From Ectobacillus ponti (lineage in GTDB: Bacteria; Bacillota; Bacilli; Bacillales; Bacillaceae_G): a stretch of DNA of 64,000 nt. This document shows, piece by piece, positions 58,678 through 64,000 of the stretch; position 1 is the stretch's first letter, and every line of letters begins with the position of its first letter. The notes beneath the pieces were generated by a model. That model was given only the letters and a program-made list of their open reading frames with translations, searched no databases and was not told the DNA's origin. Made by a program: the position numbers and the translations under genes. The stretch covers positions 236,127-300,126 of the forward strand of contig NZ_JANCLT010000001.1 of the NCBI RefSeq assembly GCF_024294785.1. The letters run 5' to 3'.

Positions 58678-58735
58678 CCCAAAAAAGGACTGGCTTAGGC
58701 GCGCATTTCCGCCCGGAAGCCAGTCCTTTTTCCTT
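58678..58735. terminator. Bidirectional terminator between the zinc-ribbon gene and panE
   Basis: Perfect 15-bp stem AAAAAGGACTGGCTT/AAGCCAGTCCTTTTT (58682-58696 with 58717-58731), with T-runs on both strands. Confidence 0.88.
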
Positions 58736-59648
58736 ACATCAAATCTGCTTCATACAGCTTTAAGGCTGTGTAGACAGCCTGCAGCAGCGGCGCGTGTACC
58801 TGCAGCCTGTCTGCCATCTGGAGCAAGCAGCCCTGAAGCTGGTCCGCCTCTACAGACAGCCCCTTCTCCATGTCGCGCTGCATGGAGGATTTCATTTCGT
58901 AGCCCATCGTATGGATTTGCTTGTACTGCTTCTCCTCCAGGTCGGCAGCAATAGGTTCATCCGCAGCCCGCATGATGGCCGTAATTTCCGCAAACAGCCC
59001 CTGAATGACAGCAGCCCCCGCCGGCAGTTCGCGGATCGGGCCAATCGGCTTGCGGAACAATGTGGTTACACCCGAGAGGGCCGTAATAAAGGAATATTTA
59101 TGCCACATATCCTGCTGGATGTTTGAACTGGCCTCCACCATCGCGTTCGCGCCTGCAAAAGCCTCAGCAATGGCTTGTACGCGCTCCGTCTGCTCCCCGC
59201 TCCATTCGCCGAATACAAGCCGGTGAATGGGGCTTGTCTGCAGCACATCCCCTTCTTCGGACAGAGTTGCCTCAATAAAGCACAGTCCGCCCAGCACCTG
59301 CTCAGCAGAGAAAGCCTCTTTCAGCCGCTCCATGTGCTTTATGCCATTCAGCATAGGAATCACCACAGTCCCGGCCTGCACATATGGAGCCACATCTTGG
59401 ATGGCCTGCTCCAGATGATAGGCCTTTGTCCCAAGCAAAATCACATCAAACTGTCCGTCTTCCCCGTTGACAATGGTCTGCGGCTGAATGTGCGCATCAC
59501 CATGCACACTTCGTATCCGCAGCCCTCGCTGCTTCAGCTGCTCCCGGCGGGCCGGCCGCACCAAGAAGGTAACGTCTTCCCCTTTTTCCGCCAGACGGGC
59601 GCCAAAATATCCGCCGACTGCACCGGCGCCAACCACTAAAAATCTCAT
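58734..59648 (-). CDS. panE: 2-dehydropantoate 2-reductase (ketopantoate reductase family)
   Basis: Makes pantoate for coenzyme A. 304 residues. NADP site VVGAGAVGGYFGARLA, LLGTKAYHLEQAI and PMLNGIKHMERL with the conserved Asn, then the helical ApbA C-terminal domain with a KYSFITALSG lysine region. Start ATG (MRFLVVG) after AGGGGG. Bacilli often carry several paralogues, so pantothenate synthesis is probable but not certain. Confidence 0.87.
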   Translation of the reverse strand: MRFLVVGAGAVGGYFGARLAEKGEDVTFLVRPARREQLKQRGLRIRSVHGDAHIQPQTIVNGEDGQFDVILLGTKAYHLEQAIQDVAPYVQAGTVVIPMLNGIKHMERLKEAFSAEQVLGGLCFIEATLSEEGDVLQTSPIHRLVFGEWSGEQTERVQAIAEAFAGANAMVEASSNIQQDMWHKYSFITALSGVTTLFRKPIGPIRELPAGAAVIQGLFAEITAIMRAADEPIAADLEEKQYKQIHTMGYEMKSSMQRDMEKGLSVEADQLQGCLLQMADRLQVHAPLLQAVYTALKLYEADLM

Positions 59649-59727
59649 GACTGTTCCCCCTGTTCCGACTGCATGACTCATCCATCATTATACCGAATCC
59701 ATTCTATTTTCGCACAATTTATAACAT

Positions 59728-59763
59728 AAAAAAACTCCGGAAGCACGATGCCTCACGGAGTTT
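59728..59763 (-). terminator. Terminator of the SRP-like RNA
   Basis: Stem AAACTCCG/CGGAGTTT (59732-59739 with 59756-59763), then TTTTTT on the minus strand. Confidence 0.8.
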
Positions 59764-59769
59764 GGTTCA

Positions 59770-59850
59770 TATGTACCCCACACAGCTTTCCTTCAAGTGG
59801 GCTGCTTCCTTCCGGACCTGGCCCGTTGCCCGAAGCATCGCTGTTGGATT
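59770..59850 (-). ncRNA. ffs: Small signal recognition particle RNA (4.5S-like)
   Basis: The minus strand contains the diagnostic SRP helix 8 with GGAA tetraloop, CCAGGTCCGGAAGGAAGCAG. It extends outward through nested pairings GGGC/GCCC, CTTC/GAAG and CCA-ACAGC with GCTGT-G-TGG, making a single long hairpin with no Alu domain. A promoter and a terminator frame it. The large Bacillus scRNA is normally next to dnaX; this is a small-type molecule. Confidence 0.82.
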
Positions 59851-59856
59851 GATTTC

Positions 59857-59885
59857 ATTATATAAGAAAGCAGGCTACGCTCCAA
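59857..59885 (-). promoter_or_regulatory. Promoter of the SRP-like RNA
   Basis: Minus strand: TTGGAG (59880-59885), 17-base spacer, TATAAT (59857-59862), ending seven bases before the expected 5' end of the RNA. Confidence 0.75.
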
Positions 59886-59912
59886 TAGGAGGCTGGTTCC
59901 AAGGCATCCAGA

Positions 59913-60575
59913 TTAAAGAAAGGCCGCTGCTTCCCGCAGGCTTGCCACCTCATACTCCGGCTGTACGCCAAGCCGGTCCATTTTGCCCCCATTCCGGTTC
60001 ACCCACACAGTCCGGAAGCCAAAATGACCGGCACCTGAAATATCCCACGTGTTGGAGGAGAAGAACAGGATTTCGTCCTTGTCCACTCCTGCCGTGCTGC
60101 GGGCGAACTCGTACACCCTTGGGTCAGGCTTATACATTTTCAGCGCATCAACACTAATATGATGCTGAAACAGCCCGGTGATACCGGCATGCTGCAAAAG
60201 CGGCAGCAGCATGTCCGGCGATCCATTTGAGAATACCGCCATCACTTTGCCCTCACAGCGCGCGAGCAGCTCCAAAGCGTCCGGATGAAGCGACAAGTGG
60301 AGATATTGCCCCATCAGCTGCTGCTCCTGCTCCCGCCGAAGCTCTTCCCCCATGCTTTCACAGGCATAGCGCAACGCAGCTTCCGTGATCGCATGAAAGG
60401 TCTCGTATTGCTGCATCATATGGCGCAGAAAACTGTACTCCAGCTGCTTTTGCCGCCAAAGCCGGACGATGTCGCCGCCCTTCCCCGGAAAAAATGATTC
60501 ACACAGCTCCTGCAGCGAATATACATCAAACAAAGTTCCATATACATCAAACATACACACCTTTATCCTCTTCAT
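59913..60575 (-). CDS. Haloacid dehalogenase, type II (L-2-haloacid dehalogenase family)
   Basis: 220 residues. HAD nucleophile D10 in FDVYGTLFD; further active-site matches to L-2-haloacid dehalogenases: an arginine in LWRQKQLEYSFLR, SNGSP, KMYKPDPRVYE and SSNTWDISGAGHFGF. The full residue set supports a true dehalogenase rather than a generic phosphatase, though the natural substrate is unknown. 15 bases downstream of cheB, possibly co-transcribed. Confidence 0.88.
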   Translation of the reverse strand: MKRIKVCMFDVYGTLFDVYSLQELCESFFPGKGGDIVRLWRQKQLEYSFLRHMMQQYETFHAITEAALRYACESMGEELRREQEQQLMGQYLHLSLHPDALELLARCEGKVMAVFSNGSPDMLLPLLQHAGITGLFQHHISVDALKMYKPDPRVYEFARSTAGVDKDEILFFSSNTWDISGAGHFGFRTVWVNRNGGKMDRLGVQPEYEVASLREAAAFL

Positions 60576-60590
60576 CCGCCCGGCCCCCCT

Positions 60591-61640
60591 TTAAACCTGA
60601 GAAAAGTATTTCATGATGGCATCCGGCATATCCTTTAAGTCCGCCACTTCATCTGCATACCCCGCCTGAATCACCGACTTCGGCATCCCAAACACGACAC
60701 AGGAGGACTGGGCCTCCGCGATCACATGGCCAGCATGGGATTTCACATCTTGGCATCCCTTTGTTCCATCTGTGCCCATGCCGGTTAAAATGACCGCCAG
60801 CAGCCGGTTCCGGTATAACGGCGCTGCTGATTGCAAGGCAACATCAACAGACGGCTTGTACAGGTGCTCCTCCCCCGAGGGCAGAATATGCAGCACCCGC
60901 TCCTCCCCTTGCTGTTTGATAATTGTCTGATAGCCTGCGGGAGCCACATAGACAACTCCCTTCTGCAATTGTTCCCCATGCTCCGCTTCCTTTATATGGA
61001 GTGCACAGCTGTTATTGAGCCGGTCTGCCAGCGGCTTCGTGAAGCCCGGAGGCATATGCTGAATGACGAGTACAGGAACAGGCAGGCTGCCCGGCAAATG
61101 CGGCAGAATGGCCTTAAGCGCGGACGGCCCCCCTGTAGAACAGCCAATCAGCAGCAAATCAATCCGTGTTTTGGAAACAGCTGGAAAGCTGTATTCCCTC
61201 TCGACAGGCTCAGGACGCGGCAAAGCAATCTCAGGCTGCGGCGGCAGAAGGGAAAGCTCGTGTACAGCCCGCAGCATGGCTTGGTGCAGCTTTTGCACTG
61301 CCGTCTCTGTCTCCTGGTCTGTTACATCCGCTTTCCGTACAAAATGCACAGCCCCATATTGTCTGCTGAGCTGCTCGTGCAATTCTGCGGTCCCCACAAC
61401 CACAACAGGCTTCGGATTCTCGCTCATCACACGCCGCAATGCCGCCAGCCCATCCATCACAGGCATATCGGCGTCCATGACAATCAGCTGAGGCTGCATA
61501 CGCTCTATTTTCTCCAGCGCATCCGCTCCATTGCGGGCAATTCCAACCACCGTGAACGATGGACAAGCCTCCACGACGCTCGTCAGCTTCTTACGATAAA
61601 CTGCCGAATCGTCTACTACCAATACCCGGTACTTCTCCAT
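60591..61640 (-). CDS. cheB: Chemotaxis protein-glutamate methylesterase CheB
   Basis: 349 residues. Receiver domain (about 1-125) with phospho-acceptor D56 in IVMDADMPVMDG; linker; methylesterase domain with catalytic Ser in IGCSTGGPSAL, His in QHMPPGFT and Asp in GMGTDG. ATG with AAAGGGAG six bases upstream; it starts 50 bases inside cheR. Removes methyl groups from, or deamidates, chemoreceptor-like proteins; the likely local target is the repeat protein upstream. Confidence 0.95.
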   Translation of the reverse strand: MEKYRVLVVDDSAVYRKKLTSVVEACPSFTVVGIARNGADALEKIERMQPQLIVMDADMPVMDGLAALRRVMSENPKPVVVVGTAELHEQLSRQYGAVHFVRKADVTDQETETAVQKLHQAMLRAVHELSLLPPQPEIALPRPEPVEREYSFPAVSKTRIDLLLIGCSTGGPSALKAILPHLPGSLPVPVLVIQHMPPGFTKPLADRLNNSCALHIKEAEHGEQLQKGVVYVAPAGYQTIIKQQGEERVLHILPSGEEHLYKPSVDVALQSAAPLYRNRLLAVILTGMGTDGTKGCQDVKSHAGHVIAEAQSSCVVFGMPKSVIQAGYADEVADLKDMPDAIMKYFSQV

Positions 61641-62439
61641 GCTGTTCTCCCTTTCGATAGTAAAAAGCATTTTCATCAGATGTGAGGACATAATTCACCT
61701 TCAAGTTCGACAAGCTCTCCGCATGGCCGAGCATCAGCACGCCGTGGGGCTTCAGCCTTTCATGGAAGCTTTGTACGATGCCGGTGATGGTTGGGGCATC
61801 AAAGTAGATCAGCACATTGCGGCAAAAGATGCAATCGAATTGCGGCAGCGCCCGGATGCCGGACACATCCAGCAAATTCAGCTGCCGGAAGGTCACCATC
61901 CGCTTCACCTGCTCCTTGACCGCCAAGTACTCACCTTCCTCTTCAAAATACCGTTCCCGCAGATAATCCGGGCAGCGGCGAAAAGTAAGGGATTTCTTGT
62001 GATACAAGCCCTTTTTTCCTTTGTCCAGCACCTGTTCATCAATATCAGTCGCATAAATCTCAATTTCGCCCTCCGCAAACAGTCCTGTTTCCCGGGCGAG
62101 CATAGCCAGCGTGTACGGCTCTTCGCCGGAAGAGCAAGCGGCACTCCAAACGCGCACCGGACGGCCCTGCTGCTTGAAGGAAGGCAGCAGCTTCTGCTGA
62201 AAGACCTGCAGCTGATTGTCCTCCCGATAGAAATATGTCTCGTTAATTGTTATCAATTCTATCATATTTTGGCGTTCGGATGGAGTTTTCTGCACATGCT
62301 TCAGATAACCGGCATAGTCCATTCCAAGCTGCTCCACCCGTTTGCGCAGCTTGGAATCAAGCAGAGTTATATTATTCTGATAGTGCAGTCCGCAGATGGA
62401 TTGAATGAACGCGGCCAGCTCCAGCAAATCTTTATCCAT
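61591..62439 (-). CDS. cheR: Chemotaxis protein methyltransferase CheR
   Basis: 282 residues. N-terminal helical domain (about 1-75; LITINETYFYRED at its end) and SAM domain with VWSAACSSGEEPYTLAM, ATDIDEQVL and FCRNVLIYFD. Methylates glutamates of receptors. It follows the repeat protein after a perfect terminator, and there is no cheA, cheW or cheY beside it. Confidence 0.95.
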   Translation of the reverse strand: MDKDLLELAAFIQSICGLHYQNNITLLDSKLRKRVEQLGMDYAGYLKHVQKTPSERQNMIELITINETYFYREDNQLQVFQQKLLPSFKQQGRPVRVWSAACSSGEEPYTLAMLARETGLFAEGEIEIYATDIDEQVLDKGKKGLYHKKSLTFRRCPDYLRERYFEEEGEYLAVKEQVKRMVTFRQLNLLDVSGIRALPQFDCIFCRNVLIYFDAPTITGIVQSFHERLKPHGVLMLGHAESLSNLKVNYVLTSDENAFYYRKGEQHGEVPGIGSRRFGSLS

Positions 62440-62464
62440 TTCCTATACAACCTCCCTTATGTAT

Positions 62465-62502
62465 GAGCGAAAAACCACTGAATATTGCTATTCAGTGGTT
62501 TT
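62465..62502 (-). terminator. Terminator between the repeat protein gene and cheR
   Basis: Perfect 15-bp stem AAAAACCACTGAATA/TATTCAGTGGTTTTT (62469-62483 with 62488-62502), four-base loop, T-run on the minus strand. cheR begins about 26 bases later with no obvious promoter, so it is either reached by read-through or has a promoter within this stretch. Confidence 0.88.
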
Positions 62503-62509
62503 TCCATAA

Positions 62510-64000
62510 TTACTTCCGCACAGCTGCCAGAATTGCACCCACTCTTTCAGAGCGCTGCACAAGCTCTGCTGCCGGCACAGCCTGCAGCTGTTGGCCGGCG
62601 TGCTGGACAGATTGCTTCAGCTTTTGCAGCTGCACATTCATGGTTTCTGCCTGCATCTGCTGCTTGTCAAGCTGCTCTGTCATCTCTGACAGCTGCTTGG
62701 ACATGCGGGATACGGCTCCCGTTGCTTGCTTTATATATAGTTCCGCATTTGCATGCTTTTCAAACGTATGCTTCATGCTCTCTGCCGCAGCGATGATGGA
62801 TGACAGCTGCTGCTGCTGTTCTGTTTCCTTCAGGCTCAGAGCAGCCAGCTGCCCCTGCATCTGCATCAGTGTTTGCTGCATTGCCGTTCCCTCGCGGAAG
62901 CCTGCTGCTGTCTGCAGGAATTGCTCTGCCTGCATACCAGCCTTGCCTGCCGCTGCAGCCATGCGTTTCCCTTGTTCTGCTTGCTGCTGATACATGCCGG
63001 ATACACAGGACACCTGCTCTTGGATGCGCTCAACAATTGCCGTTACATTGGCTGTGCGTCCTGTTTGCGCTGCTGCCGCATCGGCAATGTGCTTAATTTG
63101 GCCGCGGGTTGCAAGGGCACCCTTCACCACCTCGGCTGCACCATCAGCCAACTCTTTTGCTGCTGTCGTAACCTGCGCCGCCTGCTCCGTCATGCTGACA
63201 ACCGCCGCCGCCACGCTGCGGGCTTGCTTTGTCTGCTCTACAGTCGCCTCTGTCACCTGGCGCACCTGCTCGCGGGCATTTGTGATGCCTTGTGTCACTT
63301 CCTCCGCACTTTGTGCCTGCTGCTTCACGGCCTCTGTCACGCTGTCTGCCTGTTCCTTCACCTGACGGACAGCCTGTACAATGACTTCTGCCTGCTTCGC
63401 CTGTTCCACCGTTGCCTCTGTAATCTGGCGCACCTGTTCACGGGCCCCGACAACGCCGCGCACAACCTCTTCTGCCGCATTTGTCAGCTCCTGCGTTGCC
63501 AGTGTCACCTGCTCCGCCTGTTCCGTCATGCTGACAATTGCTGCCGCCACGCCTCGGGCCTGCTTCGCCTGCTCTACGGTTGCTTCCGTCACTTGGCGCA
63601 CCTGTTCACGCGCATTTGCTGCTCCCTGTGTAACCTCCGCAGCGCTTTGCACCTGTTCCTGTGTCGCCTCTGTCACATGCGCCGCCTGCTCCGTGATGTG
63701 CTGCATTGCCGCCACCATGGTTGTCGCCTGCTTCGCCTGTTCCACTGTTGCCTCTGTAATCTGGCGCACCTGTTCACGTGCCCCGACAACGCCGCGCACA
63801 ACCTCATCTGCCGTATTTGTCAGTTCCTGCGTTGCCAGTGTCACCTGCTCTGCCTGTTCCGTCATGCTGACAATCGCTGCCGCCACGCCTCGGGCCTGCT
63901 TCGCCTGCTCTACGGTTGCTTCCGTCACTTGGCGCACCTGTTCACGCGCATTTGCTGCTCCCTGTGTAACCTCCGCAGCGCTTTGCACCTGTTCCTGTGT
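62510..64000 (-). CDS. Repetitive coiled-coil, chemoreceptor-like protein (N-terminus outside window)
   Basis: At least 497 residues, open to the right edge. The visible N-terminal two thirds is six 56-residue units, each with a REQVRQ.TEATVEQ.KQ motif (five near-identical, sixth decayed to RGQIKH). 56 residues are eight heptads, so the chain should form one continuous helix. Units alternate between two types (A with VSMTEQAEQVT, B with VVRGVVGAREQ). The last 150 residues are Gln/Met-rich coiled coil with KQLSEMTEQLDKQQMQAE. No HAMP, membrane segment or MCP hairpin tip is visible. The adjacent cheR-cheB pair suggests methylation-dependent signalling. Confidence 0.8.
   Translation of the reverse strand, partial: TQEQVQSAAEVTQGAANAREQVRQVTEATVEQAKQARGVAAAIVSMTEQAEQVTLATQELTNTADEVVRGVVGAREQVRQITEATVEQAKQATTMVAAMQHITEQAAHVTEATQEQVQSAAEVTQGAANAREQVRQVTEATVEQAKQARGVAAAIVSMTEQAEQVTLATQELTNAAEEVVRGVVGAREQVRQITEATVEQAKQAEVIVQAVRQVKEQADSVTEAVKQQAQSAEEVTQGITNAREQVRQVTEATVEQTKQARSVAAAVVSMTEQAAQVTTAAKELADGAAEVVKGALATRGQIKHIADAAAAQTGRTANVTAIVERIQEQVSCVSGMYQQQAEQGKRMAAAAGKAGMQAEQFLQTAAGFREGTAMQQTLMQMQGQLAALSLKETEQQQQLSSIIAAAESMKHTFEKHANAELYIKQATGAVSRMSKQLSEMTEQLDKQQMQAETMNVQLQKLKQSVQHAGQQLQAVPAAELVQRSERVGAILAAVRK
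62980..64000. repeat. Tandem 168-bp repeats in a 336-bp higher-order array
   Basis: The motif recurs every 168 bases (56 codons), and every second copy is far more alike: 63494-63664 and 63830-64000 differ at only about two positions by eye. At least three 336-bp periods are present, the leftmost being diverged. The array continues beyond the right edge. Confidence 0.92.

Noticed and set aside
62510-64000. Calling the repeat protein an ordinary methyl-accepting chemotaxis protein
   Set aside because: The visible part lacks the conserved signalling hairpin, HAMP and membrane segments; the N-terminus is outside the window, so this cannot be decided.

Overview
The window is a chromosomal segment from a spore-forming, competence-capable member of the Bacillaceae. 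Evidence: the gene order prmA-dnaJ-dnaK-grpE-hrcA-hemW-lepA-yqxA-gpr-rpsT-holA-yqzM-comEC-comEB-comEA-comER-yqeM-rsfS-yqeK-nadD-yhbY-aroE-yqeH-yqeG-sda closely follows the Bacillus subtilis chromosome. Sporulation genes (gpr, sda, sigK, GerP-type proteins) are present, ribosome binding sites are strong AGGAGG types, and base composition looks moderate (around half G+C by eye). The species cannot be named from sequence alone.

Layout. 1-22.6 kb is a conserved core on the minus strand, except rpsT, yqzM, comER and sda: the CIRCE-controlled heat-shock operon, translation and ribosome-assembly factors, late competence genes, NAD and shikimate genes, and sda behind a cluster of DnaA boxes. Its main oddity is that spoIIP is missing between gpr and yqxA. 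22.6-27 kb holds phospholipid genes (psd, pssA), an ABC exporter pair and an uninterrupted sigK. 27-33.2 kb is a metal region: a manganese-type CDF exporter, a sigma-K-driven probable coat protein, and an arsR-acr3-arsC operon flanked by two near-identical CDF paralogues. 33.5-39.5 kb is organosulfur metabolism: ssuBACED with a terminator in its leader, then a divergent esterase with FbpA-like and YezD-like small genes. 39.6-41.7 kb is the potassium importer kimA under a c-di-AMP (ydaO-type) riboswitch. 42-46 kb holds a small gene, two unknown membrane proteins and a sigma-K-driven cluster mixing two GerPA/PF-like proteins, two Hsp20-like proteins and GerPC. 46-58.6 kb holds ugtP, cssRS, a GGDEF/HD-GYP signalling protein, a chemoreceptor, a Fur-regulated PepSY protein, a cation/proton antiporter, a CNNM/CorC-type transporter, a VTT protein and a small zinc-ribbon gene. 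58.7-64 kb holds a ketopantoate reductase, a small SRP-like RNA, a haloacid dehalogenase, and an orphan cheR-cheB pair downstream of a large repetitive coiled-coil protein that runs off the right edge.

Most unusual. The right-edge protein (62510-64000) has at least six 56-residue (8-heptad) repeats arranged as a 112-residue, 336-bp higher-order unit, nearly identical at DNA level, with its own CheR and CheB and a terminator between them. Other points worth attention: the GerP/small-heat-shock cluster with a near-perfect sigma-K promoter, the ssu leader attenuator, the perfect 25-bp inverted repeat carrying two Fur boxes, and the small SRP-like RNA in a lineage expected to use a large one.
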